From: Defluviicoccus sp046348835
GTDB lineage: Bacteria > Pseudomonadota > Alphaproteobacteria > Rhodospirillales > Defluviicoccaceae
Length of the DNA stretch: 64,000 bases
Assembly (NCBI GenBank): GCA_046348835.1
Contig: JAXMDM010000004.1
Location: 676,645-740,644 of the forward strand
Direction: 5' to 3'
In this document: positions 54,224 through 62,945 of the stretch, one piece after another
Position numbering within the stretch: position 1 is the first letter of the stretch
Layout: every line of letters begins with the position of its first letter
Notes under the pieces: generated by a model
What the model saw: only the letters and a program-made list of their open reading frames with translations
The model's database searches: none
What the model was told of the DNA's origin: nothing
Made by a program: the position numbers and the translations under genes

Positions 54224-54841
54224 ATGGCGGTGCAAACCTTCGCGCCACGGCGCATTCAGGCGGTAGCAGCGTTCCTCGCGCTCACGATGCTGACGCTGGT
54301 CCTGACCGGCTGCGGCATCAACACCATCCCCACTTTGGAAGAGCAGGCGAAGGCGGCGTGGTCGCAGGTCCTGAACCAGTACCAGCGTCGGGCCGATCTG
54401 GTGCCGAACCTGGTGGAAACGGTAAAGGGCGCGGCCGCCTTCGAACGGGAAACGCTGGAAGCGGTGGTCAAGGCGCGCAGCCAGGTGGCGCAGACGAACG
54501 TTCCGTCGGACATTCTGACCAACCCGGACGCCTTCAAGGCATTCGAGCAGAATCAGGCCGGATTGACCTCCGCACTGTCGCGATTGTTGGTGGTCGTGGA
54601 GCGTTACCCTGACCTGAAAGCCAACCAGAACTTCCTCACCTTGCAGTCACAACTGGAAGGCACCGAGAACCGGATCGCCGTCGCCCGCCGCGACTACATC
54701 GAGGCGGTGCGGAAGTATAATACGGAGCTGCGGACATTCCCCGGGCGCCTGTGGGCGATGACGTTGTATTCGGGCAACGAGCCGATGCAGACCTTCTCCA
54801 TCTCCGAGGACGCAAAGGTGGCACCGACGGTGAAGTTCTGA
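54224..54841 (+). CDS. LemA family lipoprotein
   Basis: 205 residues. The lipobox LTGC gives Cys30 in the signal; the LemA domain follows with QYQRRADLVPNLVETVKGAA, a helical bundle region and FPGRLWAMTLYSGNEPMQTFS. LemA proteins are membrane-attached with unknown biochemical role and often travel with TPM proteins, as here. It starts the three-gene LemA-TPM-TPM cassette, 10 bp ahead of the next gene. Confidence 0.92.
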   Translation: MAVQTFAPRRIQAVAAFLALTMLTLVLTGCGINTIPTLEEQAKAAWSQVLNQYQRRADLVPNLVETVKGAAAFERETLEAVVKARSQVAQTNVPSDILTNPDAFKAFEQNQAGLTSALSRLLVVVERYPDLKANQNFLTLQSQLEGTENRIAVARRDYIEAVRKYNTELRTFPGRLWAMTLYSGNEPMQTFSISEDAKVAPTVKF

Positions 54842-54851
54842 GCCTTGTCCG

Positions 54852-55649
54852 ATGCGCAGGCTGATCGGGGTGCTGCACCGCCGGCAGGCTTGGTTGAGCC
54901 TGGTCGTGGTGGCGCTGCTCGCGTTGGCGCAGATCGCCGCGGCGCAGCCCGCGTTGGACTTTCCCCCGCTCACCGGCCGCGTCGTCGATGAAGCCGGCCT
55001 GCTTTCGCCGAGCGAGCGGGAGAGCCTGACCCAGGCCCTGGCTCAACACGAGCAGTCGACCGGACAGCAGGTCGTTGTCGTCACCCTGAAGTCGCTGCGC
55101 GACCGAACCATCGAGGATTACGGCTATCAGCTCGGGCGTCACTGGGGGATCGGGGCGAAGGACAAGAATACCGGAGCTCTGTTCGTCATCGCCCCCCGCG
55201 AACGCAAGGTGCGTATCGAGGTAGGCTACGGTCTCGAAGGCACCCTTACCGATGCCGCCAGCCACCTGATCATCGAGAACATCGTGCTGCCGGCGTTCCG
55301 TTCCGGCCAGTTCGGCCCCGGCATCGTGGCCGGGACCGGAGCCATTCTGAAGACGCTGGCCGGAGACGAGGGAGCGGCGCCGAAGCCGGCTAAGGCGGCT
55401 CGCGACGACTCCGTCGTGCCGCTGATCGTCCTGTTCATCATCGTCCTCTTCGTCCTTTCCGCCATGGGGCGTTATCGGCGACCGCAACCGGGCGGCCTTT
55501 ACGACCGGCGCGGCGGCTGGCGGACAGGGGGGATGATCGGCGGACTAGGCGGCGGTTTCGGCGGAAGGGGAGGAGGAGACTGGGGCGGGGGCGGGTTCTC
55601 CGGCGGCGGCGGCAGCTTTGGCGGCGGTGGCGCCTCGGGAGACTGGTGA
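54852..55649 (+). CDS. TPM domain protein, YgcG-like
   Basis: 265 residues. Signal peptide to AQIAAAQPALD, TPM domain (~30-160: VVDEAGLLSPSERESLTQAL, VVVVTLKSLRDRTIEDYGYQLGRHWGIG, RKVRIEVGYGLEG), a TM helix near residue 200 and a Gly/Trp-rich tail (GGFGGRGGGDWGGGGFSGGGG). This is the YgcG/TPM family found with LemA in a two-gene module. The stop overlaps or abuts the third gene of the cassette. Confidence 0.93.
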   Translation: MRRLIGVLHRRQAWLSLVVVALLALAQIAAAQPALDFPPLTGRVVDEAGLLSPSERESLTQALAQHEQSTGQQVVVVTLKSLRDRTIEDYGYQLGRHWGIGAKDKNTGALFVIAPRERKVRIEVGYGLEGTLTDAASHLIIENIVLPAFRSGQFGPGIVAGTGAILKTLAGDEGAAPKPAKAARDDSVVPLIVLFIIVLFVLSAMGRYRRPQPGGLYDRRGGWRTGGMIGGLGGGFGGRGGGDWGGGGFSGGGGSFGGGGASGDW

Positions 55650-55651
55650 GA

Positions 55652-56347
55652 ATGAAACTCGTCTTCCTTCGTGATGAGGATCGACGTCGCATCGAAGCGG
55701 CGGTCTGCGAGGCCGAACGTCGCACCACCGCCGAACTGGTCACGGTGATCGCCGATGCAAGCGGCGGCTACCATTACATGCCGACGCTTCTCGCCGCGGC
55801 CGCTGTGTTCGTTCTCTCCGGGCTGGCGCTGCTCCTACCGATCCGGTGGGAATTCGCCGCCTTCTACGCTGCCCAGGTCTTTCTGTTCATCGGCCTCGCC
55901 CTGACGCTCAACTGGCGACCGGTGCGGTTCCGCATCGTCCCCAGATCGGTGCAGCGACGTCAGGCCCACTTGCTGGCGCATGAGCAGTTTCTCGATCTGG
56001 GCCTGTCGTCGACGGCGGCGCGAACGGGACTAATGCTGTTCGTCTCGGCGGCCGAGCACTACGTGGAAATCATCGCCGATCGAGGTATTCGCGAGAAGGT
56101 CGACGATACGGCATGGGGGGGTATCGTCGACAACTTCATCGCCGAGGTGCGGGCGGCACGCATCACCGACGGGTTTGTCCATGCGATCGAGGCCTGCACC
56201 GAGATTCTCGCCCGGGAATTCCCATGGCACGAGGGCGACAAGAACGAGATCCCCAATCAGGTGATCCAAATCAGCCTCTATCCGCCGCGTCACGCGAGGA
56301 ATCGCACCCGGCGTCGGGCGGCGGACAATCTGCTCGATCAGGACTGA
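55652..56347 (+). CDS. TPM-like membrane protein with inserted TM hairpin
   Basis: 231 residues. The first part (RDEDRRRIEAAVCEAERRTTAELVTVIADA) and the last part (VSAAEHYVEIIADRGIREKVDDTAWGGIVDNFIAEVR) are TPM-like, but two transmembrane helices (~45-90) are inserted between them. This resembles a TPM protein family common in proteobacteria downstream of YgcG. It may form a membrane complex with the preceding two proteins (inference). The ATG at 55652 was preferred; a GTG at 55646 overlaps the previous stop. Confidence 0.85.
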   Translation: MKLVFLRDEDRRRIEAAVCEAERRTTAELVTVIADASGGYHYMPTLLAAAAVFVLSGLALLLPIRWEFAAFYAAQVFLFIGLALTLNWRPVRFRIVPRSVQRRQAHLLAHEQFLDLGLSSTAARTGLMLFVSAAEHYVEIIADRGIREKVDDTAWGGIVDNFIAEVRAARITDGFVHAIEACTEILAREFPWHEGDKNEIPNQVIQISLYPPRHARNRTRRRAADNLLDQD

Positions 56348-56377
56348 GCCCAGGCCGGCTCTGCGGCGCTGGCGCCG

Positions 56378-56863
56378 TCAGTTGGGCAACACCCAAACAC
56401 TTGGGACGGGATTGGTCGGGACCGCTCCCACGTGGGCGATTCTCGTCGTCCGCGCCATGTTCGATCCCGCGGCCGATAGCTGAGGGGGGACGTCGGATGC
56501 GGCCGCGTCCGACGGATCCCCGTCCGGCTGTGCCGACACCCGCTCGACGCTCACCGGTGCGCGGCCGACCTGTATCAGCCCCAGTTCCCTCGCCGCCGAC
56601 CGGCTGAGATCGATTCCGCAGTGACCGCAGCGGTCGGTCACATCGACCACCACCTCTCTCGCCCCATACTTGACGAGGACTTTCGATCCGCACGGGTGAT
56701 GATTGGATGCGGCGGTCAACTTGTCGCTATCGAAGCGGCCGCCGCACGCCATCCGGCGCCCTTCGAATCTGTCGTGGTAATAGGAGCCCGAGACGACGCT
56801 GGGAAAGGCGTAGGCGGGCAGGCTGATGAGAGCGACGAATACGCCCATAATTATGATTCGCAT
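56378..56863 (-). CDS. RlpA-like septal ring protein (double-psi beta-barrel)
   Basis: 161 residues. The signal peptide MGVFVALISLPAYA precedes a DPBB domain with SGSYYHDRFEGRRMACGGRFDS, LTAASNHHPCGSKVLV and VDVTDRCGHCGIDLSRSAARELG, the conserved RlpA catalytic-type pattern. RlpA proteins bind or cleave denuded glycan strands at the septum. There is no SPOR domain, so this is a short variant, with a Pro/Ser-rich tail. It is convergent with the TPM gene by 30 bp. Confidence 0.9.
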   Translation of the reverse strand: MRIIIMGVFVALISLPAYAFPSVVSGSYYHDRFEGRRMACGGRFDSDKLTAASNHHPCGSKVLVKYGAREVVVDVTDRCGHCGIDLSRSAARELGLIQVGRAPVSVERVSAQPDGDPSDAAASDVPPQLSAAGSNMARTTRIAHVGAVPTNPVPSVWVLPN

Positions 56864-57209
56864 CGGAAGCCTCCGCTTGCATCAATGGCTGTGCGGTCGG
56901 AGCGCTGAAGACCCGGGCCTCAGAAGGAGGCGGGCCGATACAGCGCCTCTTGCGACAGCGTGGTTGGCGGGACGGGTCGAGGACCCGAGGAGGAGGAGGG
57001 GAGCCGATGCGTCGAGAGTGGTCCTGCGTGGGACGCGAGAAGGGCCCGCGGTGGCGCGATCCGGAAGGCCGACCGTCCGATCGACCGAGCCGACACCTTC
57101 ACCGTAACGAGCCGACGCTGCAGATGGTGGGGGCTCCCCATAATGGGGTAAGGCTACGCGGGCGTTTGCCGAACAGTCAACCCTTCATTTCCCACACTTT
57201 CCGTAGAGC
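56864..57209. other. Intergenic region between RlpA-like and EamA genes
   Basis: 346 bp, GC-rich. A small ORF from 56950 to 57213 is open but basic and random-looking, with no ribosome site I trust; I do not call it. Presumably it contains the divergent promoters of both neighbours. No palindrome or terminator stands out. Confidence 0.5.
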
Positions 57210-58130
57210 ATGACCAAGCCCCTCGCGCTGCCGCCGCAATCTCAGCACGCGTCGATCCGCCGTGGCGCCCTGATGATGACCGGAGCGGCGGCATCCTTCG
57301 CCCTGATGATGGCCATCGTCCGCAAGGTATCGGTGGAGATTCATCCGCTCGAGACCGCCTTCTTTCGCAATCTGCTGGGCCTGATGTTCATGGCTCCGTG
57401 GCTGCTTAAGGCCGGATTTGGCGTGCTGAGAACGGGCCGGTTCCGCGTCCACGTTTTGCGGGCCGCCTTCGGGCTCGGCTCTATGTGGTCGCTGTTCATG
57501 GCCCTGGCGCTGCTGCCGCTGGCAGAGGTCACCGCCTTGAGCTTCACCGCACCGCTCTTTGGAACGATGGGAGCGGCGATGTTCTTCGGCGAACGGGTGC
57601 GCATACACCGGTGGACTGCCACCATCGTCGGACTGATCGGCGCGATGGTCGTTCTGAGGCCGGGAATCGAGGCGGTTCAGCCGGCGTCGCTGATTGCGCT
57701 GGGGTCGGCGGTGCTGATGGCGGCAGCAATGCTGTCGGTCAAGTCGCTGTCGCGGACCGAGCATCCTAACGCCATCATCATCATGATGGGGGTATTGATG
57801 ACGCCCGCATCCCTTGTCCCGGCCCTGTTCGTCTGGACGTGGCCGTCGGCGGAGGCCTGGGGTTGGCTGATGGTGATGGGCATCGCGGCGACCACGGGCC
57901 AGGTCTGCCTCACCCGCGCTTTCGCCGCTGCGGACGCCTCCGCACTCCTGCCGTTCGACTTTAGCCGACTGGTCTTCGCGACAGCGATCGGATTTGTGAT
58001 CTTCGGAGAGATTCCGACGGTGTGGACATGGCTAGGGGCCGGCATCATCATCGCCGCCAATGTCTACATCGCCCACCGCGAGGCGCGCCGCAATCGCTCC
58101 GCTCCCCCCGCGGATCGGGCTTACGCCTGA
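57210..58130 (+). CDS. EamA/DMT-superfamily transporter
   Basis: 306 residues with ten hydrophobic helices in two EamA halves. FFRNLLGLMFMAPWLL, ALAEVTALSFTAPLFGTMGAAMFFGE (as ALLPLAEVTALSFTAPLF) and DFSRLVFATAIGFVIFGEIPTVWTWLGAGIIIA match the DMT RhaT/EamA family of metabolite exporters. The substrate is unknown. Its 3' end overlaps the convergent YkvA gene by 10 bp. Confidence 0.9.
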   Translation: MTKPLALPPQSQHASIRRGALMMTGAAASFALMMAIVRKVSVEIHPLETAFFRNLLGLMFMAPWLLKAGFGVLRTGRFRVHVLRAAFGLGSMWSLFMALALLPLAEVTALSFTAPLFGTMGAAMFFGERVRIHRWTATIVGLIGAMVVLRPGIEAVQPASLIALGSAVLMAAAMLSVKSLSRTEHPNAIIIMMGVLMTPASLVPALFVWTWPSAEAWGWLMVMGIAATTGQVCLTRAFAAADASALLPFDFSRLVFATAIGFVIFGEIPTVWTWLGAGIIIAANVYIAHREARRNRSAPPADRAYA

Positions 58131-58492
58131 TCCGCCGGCTTATCCCTGGCGAGGAATGTGCGCGCCGCCTCGACGTGCTTGTCCTTGATATGCGGGGCGA
58201 GTGCCTGGATGGCGAGCATCAGCACCGTCGCATCATCGGTAAAGCCGGCGCCGGCAATAAAATCCGGGATAAAGTCGGTCGGCAGGATGAAATAGGCCAG
58301 TGCTGCCATCAGCACGCTCTTGGCCGCTCTCGGCGTCGCCGGATCGATGGCGGCATAATAGGCGGCGATCGCTTGGTCGAGAAAGGGCACCCTTCCCAGG
58401 GTCTTTTTCACCTTTTTCCAGAACCGGCTTTCAACCACTCGTTCCTGGTCCGGTATGGGAACCAGTGCGCGCGAATAGTCGATGGTGTCCAT
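58121..58492 (-). CDS. YkvA family protein (DUF1232)
   Basis: 123 residues. The DUF1232 segment reads FLDQAIAAYYAAIDPATPRAAKSVLMAALAYFILPTDFIPDFIAGAGFTDDATVL, with the ILPTDFIPD motif. The family is a small membrane-associated protein of unknown role. Start MDTIDYSR at 58492 was preferred to ATG 58507 because the extra residues are not typical. Convergent with the EamA gene. Confidence 0.85.
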   Translation of the reverse strand: MDTIDYSRALVPIPDQERVVESRFWKKVKKTLGRVPFLDQAIAAYYAAIDPATPRAAKSVLMAALAYFILPTDFIPDFIAGAGFTDDATVLMLAIQALAPHIKDKHVEAARTFLARDKPADQA

Positions 58493-58739
58493 GAGTCCTC
58501 TTCGCACTCCCTGCTTATACCCAGCAAGTAAGTCGGTTGTTGGCCGGCTGCAAGTAGTCTGGGCCTACCTTGACAACATCCCGGGTGGCCGGTAAACGAG
58601 CCCTTCTTACTCGGGGCAGGCGACGCAACTCACCAGCCGGCGCGGCTTTGTCGGTGCGGCAACGGCCACAGTGCCGAGCCCTGATTCAACCCAATGCGCG
58701 CATGCTTTCCGAAGATAATTCAATGTGGTGGAGGAAGAA

Positions 58740-59462
58740 ATGGGTCGCGTAGCTCTTGTGACTGGCGGAACGCGCGGGATCGGCGCAGCGATCGCCAAGC
58801 GCCTAAAGAACGACGGCTACACCGCCGTGGTGTGCGACGTGGTGGACGAGCAGATCGGCAAGTTCAAAGAAGAGACGGGGATTCCCGGCTACAAGGTGGA
58901 TGTCGCCGACACCGCTGCCGTTGCCGCGATGGTCAAGCAGATCGAGGGCGATCACGGTCCGGTCGATGTTCTCGTCAACAACGCCGGCATCACCCGCGAT
59001 GCCCGCATGGTGCGGATGACCCGGGAAAAGAACTGGGATCCGGTGATCGGCGTCAATCTCACCGGCGTCTTCAACACCTGCCACGCCTGCCTGCCGGGGA
59101 TGGCGGAGCGAAAGTGGGGCCGCGTCGTCAACATCAGCTCGATGAACGGACAGCGGGGCCAGTTCGGCCAGTCCAACTACTCGGCGACCAAGGCGGGGAT
59201 GATCGGCTTCTCCCGCTCCATCGCCCTCGAGGTGGCGCGGAACAACGTCACGGTCAACTGCATTGCGCCGGGCTTCATTCTGACCGAGATGACCGGTGCC
59301 ATGCCCAAGGACATCCTCGACGGCGAGGTCGCCAAGATCCCGGCCGGCCGGATCGGCCAACCGGAGGACATCGCCGCGGCGGTCGCCTTCCTCGCCAGCG
59401 AGGACGCCGGCTTCATCACCGGCGTTACCTTGTCGGTCAACGGCGGTCAGCTGATGCCGTAA
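58740..59462 (+). CDS. phbB: Acetoacetyl-CoA reductase (PhbB/FabG-type SDR)
   Basis: 240 residues. The SDR cofactor motif TGGTRGIG, NNAGITRD, active Ser in NISSMNGQRGQFGQSNYSATKAG (Tyr-x3-Lys YSATK) and a C-terminal SVNGGQLM match PhbB, which reduces acetoacetyl-CoA to 3-hydroxybutyryl-CoA for PHB storage. FabG is the alternative, but the MVRMTREKNWDPVIGVNLTGVF pattern is closer to PhbB. The strong GGAGGAAGAA decides ATG 58740. No phaA or phaC is next to it. Confidence 0.9.
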   Translation: MGRVALVTGGTRGIGAAIAKRLKNDGYTAVVCDVVDEQIGKFKEETGIPGYKVDVADTAAVAAMVKQIEGDHGPVDVLVNNAGITRDARMVRMTREKNWDPVIGVNLTGVFNTCHACLPGMAERKWGRVVNISSMNGQRGQFGQSNYSATKAGMIGFSRSIALEVARNNVTVNCIAPGFILTEMTGAMPKDILDGEVAKIPAGRIGQPEDIAAAVAFLASEDAGFITGVTLSVNGGQLMP

Positions 59463-59623
59463 GAAGACCCCGCTCTGTTCTCGAATGAGGGCGGCAATCC
59501 TGGCGGTCGTGCGAGAGGTGATCGCGTCAGCGATGGCCTTTCGCGCGCCGTCCCTCGGATGACATCTTTTTCAACCGTAGTGCCGCCGGGTTCCACCCAT
59601 CCGCGTATCCCGTCGTACAAGAG

Positions 59624-59926
59624 TCAGCCGAGGGCTTGCCCCGCGACGGCGTCGATGGCCCGCGCCAAACGAAGGTCCCGTTCGGTCACCCCGCCGGCAT
59701 CGTGGGTCGTCAGGGTGATATCGACGCGGTTGTAAACGTTCATCCACTCTGGATGATGGTCCATCTTCTCGGCAATCAAGGCGACGCGGGTCATGAAGCC
59801 GAACGCCGCGTTGAAACTCTTGAACTTGAAGGACTTGGCGATGGCGTCCCGGTCCTCCAGCTCGCTCCAGCCGGAAAGACCTGCGATCTCGTCGCGCCGT
59901 CGTTGGGGATCGAGCTTGGCAATCAT
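59624..59926 (-). CDS. phhB: 4a-hydroxytetrahydrobiopterin dehydratase (PCD/DCoH-like)
   Basis: 100 residues. The motif KMDHHPEWMNVYNRVDITLTTHDAGGVTERD contains the conserved HHP active-site His pair and the typical PCD end. It recycles pterin after aromatic amino acid hydroxylation or serves molybdopterin-related roles in bacteria without a hydroxylase. No phenylalanine hydroxylase is nearby. The upstream region is short, divergent from the metallopeptidase gene. Confidence 0.9.
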   Translation of the reverse strand: MIAKLDPQRRRDEIAGLSGWSELEDRDAIAKSFKFKSFNAAFGFMTRVALIAEKMDHHPEWMNVYNRVDITLTTHDAGGVTERDLRLARAIDAVAGQALG

Positions 59927-60011
59927 CGACCACGGTCACACTTAGGCGGTATCTCTGCCCAGATCGGCCCGGTGGGCACAAATTTCAAGCAGCCGATAAG
60001 GATCCTTCCCC

Positions 60012-60407
60012 GTGACCGAACCGGTCGAATTTCCGCCATCGTTGGATGACATCGCCCGTTTGGCGGAGCGGGAGGCGGCTACCTTGCCTGATCCCATTCG
60101 AAAACACCTGGCGGTCATCGTGGTTCGTGTCGAAGAGTTCTGCGACGAGGAGACCGAGCAGTCGATGAACCTCGACAGTCCCTTCGACCTCCTCGGGCTT
60201 TACCGCGGCGTCGCCCTCAGCCAGAAGAGCCTTTTCCACGTCCCCCAGGATGTGGATACCATTGCCCTCTATAGGCGGGCTATTTTGGACTACTGGTGCG
60301 AGACCGGGGAAGGACTGAGCCGCATCGTCCGCCACGTCCTCATCCATGAGATCGGCCACCATCTCGGTTTGAGCGACGAGGACATGGAGCGGATCGAAGC
60401 TGAATAA
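60012..60407 (+). CDS. Zincin-like metallopeptidase (PF06262 type)
   Basis: 131 residues. RHVLIHEIGHHLGLSDEDMERIE contains HEIGHHxGxxD, the zinc-binding HExxHxxGxxD, and the N-terminal PPSLDDIARLAEREAATLPDPIRKHL is the usual start of this small family. The enzyme is cytoplasmic with unknown substrate. The start ATG, as the first in the frame, follows the divergent phhB gene by 85 bp. Function beyond peptidase fold is not known. Confidence 0.88.
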   Translation: MTEPVEFPPSLDDIARLAEREAATLPDPIRKHLAVIVVRVEEFCDEETEQSMNLDSPFDLLGLYRGVALSQKSLFHVPQDVDTIALYRRAILDYWCETGEGLSRIVRHVLIHEIGHHLGLSDEDMERIEAE

Positions 60408-60438
60408 GGAGCTTCTCCGCAAGCGCTCTCGGAACGGA

Positions 60439-60514
<76 letters not shown>

Positions 60515-60749
60515 CGAGGTCCGGTGTGCGAACCACCACCGCAACCGGACCGGGCGGATAATGGGTGCGACCGGCTTTCCCTGTCAAGCGGCGCCGGGAA
60601 AGGGCGCTGGCGGTACCATGCTTGCGCCACTCAAATGGCACCGTTAGGGTGTCGGCCGTGTCGAGCCCATGCCCAGGGGCACACGTGCACGGGGAATCGC
60701 GGAGTCCCACGTGCAGCCCACCCTTGTAGAGGAGCGCCACCCGCAGGTC

Positions 60750-61058
60750 ATGGACGTCGTCATAGGACCCCTCATCTGGCTGCTGAATACCGTCATCGAG
60801 CTTTACATCTGGGTGCTGATTGGCTCGGCCATCCTGAGCTGGCTGGTGGCATTCAACGTCGTTAATACACGCAACCGTTTCGTGTACATGCTCGGCGACT
60901 TTCTCACCAGAATCACCGAACCGGCGCTCCGCCCGATCCGCCGCGTGATCCCAAGCGTCGGCGGAATCGACCTGTCGCCGCTCGTCTTGATACTGCTGCT
61001 GGTTTTCGTTCAGCAGATTCTGGGCCGACTCTATGTGGCAGCCCTCATCAGAGGCTAG
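60750..61058 (+). CDS. yggT: YggT family membrane protein
   Basis: 102 residues with two hydrophobic segments: VVIGPLIWLLNTVIELYIWVLIGSAILSWLVAFN and LSPLVLILLLVFVQQILGRLYV, separated by a DFLTRITEPALRPIRRVIPSVGGIDLSP loop conserved in YggT. Some members are linked to membrane or cell division; the biochemical role is unclear. GTG/ATG choices upstream add a non-conserved lead. The DUF167 gene overlaps its last 26 bp. Confidence 0.9.
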   Translation: MDVVIGPLIWLLNTVIELYIWVLIGSAILSWLVAFNVVNTRNRFVYMLGDFLTRITEPALRPIRRVIPSVGGIDLSPLVLILLLVFVQQILGRLYVAALIRG

Positions 61059-61398
61059 CCGGTTCCCGCAGCTCGCCTCGTTCGTCGAGACCTCGCGCCA
61101 CGGTATCGGTGTACGGCTGCGGGTAAGTGCCGGGGCGCGAGCCGACCGCATCGATGGGTTCGCCCCCGATGCGGACGGGCGGGCCTGGCTCAAGGTCGCG
61201 GTGCGTCGGGCGCCGGAGCGTGGGCAAGCCAACGCTGCGGTTCTGGCGCTGCTGGCCCGGGAGTGGATGGTGCCGAAATCGGCCCTGAGGATCGTTACCG
61301 GCGCCACGAGCCGGCACAAGATCGTCTGCATCGAGGGTGACCCCGGCGACGTGAGCAAGCATCTCGCCGCGTGGACGGCCCGCCGCTTCGCCGAGTAA
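61033..61398 (+). CDS. DUF167 family protein (YggU-like)
   Basis: 121 residues. The DUF167 pattern GVRLRVSAGARADRIDGF, WLKVAVRRAPERGQANAAVLALLAREWMVPKSALRIVTGATSRHKIV is well conserved. It typically follows YggT, as here, with a 26-bp overlap at the start. The function of the family is not established. folD begins 4 bp after the stop, so yggT, this gene and folD are probably one transcript. Confidence 0.88.
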   Translation: MWQPSSEASRFPQLASFVETSRHGIGVRLRVSAGARADRIDGFAPDADGRAWLKVAVRRAPERGQANAAVLALLAREWMVPKSALRIVTGATSRHKIVCIEGDPGDVSKHLAAWTARRFAE

Positions 61399-61402
61399 CG
61401 AC

Positions 61403-62299
61403 ATGCCCTTACACCGTGCCGCAATCATCGACGGCCGCCAGATCGCTCAATCCTTGCGACGACGGGTGCAGGAGGCGGTGACCGATCTGCGCAAGTACGA
61501 GCGGCTGACCCCCGGTCTTGCCGTCGTCCTCGTCGGCGCGGATGAGGCGAGCCAGATCTATGTGCGGACCAAGACACGGCAGACCGAAGAAGTGGGGATG
61601 CGCTCATTCGTCCACCGTCTGCCGGCAGAGGTCCGCGAAGAAGATCTGCTGACCTTGATCCAGGGTCTCAATCAGGACGAGAGGGTTCACGGGATCCTCG
61701 TGCAACTCCCCCTGCCGTCAGGCATCGACCGGGAGCGGGTGCTGACGGCCGTCGATCCGGACAAGGACGTGGACGGCTTCCATGTTATCAATGCCGGACG
61801 CTTGTTTACCGGAGCGTCGGTGGCGCTGGCTCCCTGCACGCCCACCGGATGCTTGCGGCTGATCAAGAGTCAGCTGCGCGATCTCTCCGGGATGAGGGCG
61901 GTCGTATTGGGTCGCTCCAACATCGTCGGTAAACCCATGGCGATGCTGTTGTTAGCGGAAAATTGCACCGTGGTTATGGCCCACTCCAAGTCCATCGATC
62001 TGGCGGAGGAATGCCGGGCGGCGGATATCCTGGTCGCCGCGGTGGGCCGCCCGCAGTTCGTCCGGGGAGACTGGATCAAGCGAGGCGCCATCGTGATCGA
62101 CGTGGGCATCAACCGCCTGAGCGACGAGTCCGCGAAAAAAAGTATCGTCGGCGATGTGGCCTTTGCCGAAGCATTGGACGTAGCGGGAGCGATCACGCCG
62201 GTGCCGGGTGGCGTCGGTCCGATGACGGTCGCCTGCCTTCTGCGCAATACGGTGCTGGCCGCTTGCCGGGCGCGGGAGATACCTGAGCCGGAGTTATGA
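61403..62299 (+). CDS. folD: Bifunctional methylenetetrahydrofolate dehydrogenase/cyclohydrolase FolD
   Basis: 298 residues. Key motifs: the catalytic Lys in YVRTKTRQTEEVGM, VQLPLPSG, DPDKDVDGFHVINAG, PCTPTGCLRL, the NADP-binding GRSNIVGKPMAMLL and VPGGVGPMTVACL. Interconverts 5,10-methylene- and 10-formyl-tetrahydrofolate for one-carbon metabolism in the cytoplasm. It follows the DUF167 gene closely. The downstream 62350-62369 hairpin may end its transcript. Confidence 0.96.
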   Translation: MPLHRAAIIDGRQIAQSLRRRVQEAVTDLRKYERLTPGLAVVLVGADEASQIYVRTKTRQTEEVGMRSFVHRLPAEVREEDLLTLIQGLNQDERVHGILVQLPLPSGIDRERVLTAVDPDKDVDGFHVINAGRLFTGASVALAPCTPTGCLRLIKSQLRDLSGMRAVVLGRSNIVGKPMAMLLLAENCTVVMAHSKSIDLAEECRAADILVAAVGRPQFVRGDWIKRGAIVIDVGINRLSDESAKKSIVGDVAFAEALDVAGAITPVPGGVGPMTVACLLRNTVLAACRAREIPEPEL

Positions 62300-62349
62300 C
62301 GAAAGCGTGAGGGAGGGCTGTCCTCTTCGCGCTGGACAGGGCACAAAAA

Positions 62350-62369
62350 GCCCTCAAAAATTTAAGGGC
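62350..62369. terminator. Short hairpin between folD and the feo operon
   Basis: GCCCT (62350-62354) pairs with AGGGC (62365-62369) around a 10-nt AT loop. On the minus strand it is followed by TTTTT, so it looks like an intrinsic terminator in that direction and perhaps bidirectional. The stem is only 5 bp. Confidence 0.35.
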
Positions 62370-62376
62370 GATTGTT

Positions 62377-62395
62377 GAGAATAAGTAGCATTATC
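62377..62395. promoter_or_regulatory. Fur-box-like site upstream of feoA
   Basis: GAGAATAAGTAGCATTATC matches the classical 19-bp Fur box (GATAATGATAATCATTATC) at 14 of 19 positions by hand count, with the right half perfect. It lies 57 bp before the first feoA ATG, where iron-dependent repression would be expected. Confidence 0.6.
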
Positions 62396-62451
62396 ATTTT
62401 TTGCCTGATGCTGTGAGCCGGCCGGGCTAGGGGAGTGCGAAAAAAGAAACC

Positions 62452-62712
62452 ATGGACATGTTAGCCACCGGGGCAACAACATTTCCTCTACCGCTGGCGA
62501 GCGAGGGCGAGCGCGTTCGCATCGTCGGTTTTCGAAGCGGACGAGAGATGGAGCGGAAGCTCGCCGATCTCGGACTATGTGTGGGCAGCGAGATCACCAT
62601 CGTCAGCCGGGATCTGCGCGGCCCGCTATTGGTGGCGCGAGATAGCGTTCGCATCGGCATCGGTGCCGGAATTGCGCACCGGGTTTTCGTGATCCGGATC
62701 GTCGAGCCATGA
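62452..62712 (+). CDS. feoA: FeoA-like SH3-fold protein (first copy)
   Basis: 86 residues with a FeoA domain: SEGERVRIVGFRSGREMERKLADLGLCVGSEITIVSRDLRGPLLVARDSVRIGIGAGIAHRVFV. FeoA is a small cytoplasmic partner of FeoB in ferrous iron uptake. An extra ~17-residue lead precedes the domain. Its stop overlaps the next feoA (ATGA). A Fur-like site is upstream. Confidence 0.93.
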   Translation: MDMLATGATTFPLPLASEGERVRIVGFRSGREMERKLADLGLCVGSEITIVSRDLRGPLLVARDSVRIGIGAGIAHRVFVIRIVEP

Positions 62713-62945
62713 CGGCAGGGCAGCTGCGCGACCTGGCGGTCGGCGACAAGGGGCGGATCGTCGGTTTGAGCCGGGGCGATCGCGGCTATCGGGAGCGGCT
62801 TCTGGCTATGGGGCTTACGCCCGGTACGGAATTCACCATCCGCCGATTGGCGCCGCTTGGGGATCCGATCGAGTTATGGGTTCGCGGTACATCGGTCAGT
62901 CTCCGCCGGAACGAAGCGGAGCTATTACAAGTGGAGCGGATATGA
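62709..62945 (+). CDS. feoA: FeoA-like protein (second copy)
   Basis: 78 residues, a compact FeoA domain (LAVGDKGRIVGLSRGDRGYRERLLAMGLTPGTEFTIRRLAPLGDPIELWVRGTSVSLRRNEAELLQVERI). It differs from the first copy but has the same SH3-like pattern. Both start and stop overlap the neighbouring genes, so the three Feo proteins are translated together. Two FeoA copies before FeoB is a known but less common arrangement. Confidence 0.93.
   Translation: MTAGQLRDLAVGDKGRIVGLSRGDRGYRERLLAMGLTPGTEFTIRRLAPLGDPIELWVRGTSVSLRRNEAELLQVERI

Noticed and set aside
56950..57213. 87-codon plus-strand frame in the RlpA-EamA gap
   Set aside because: Highly basic, no recognisable motif, and it runs into the EamA start; better left as intergenic.
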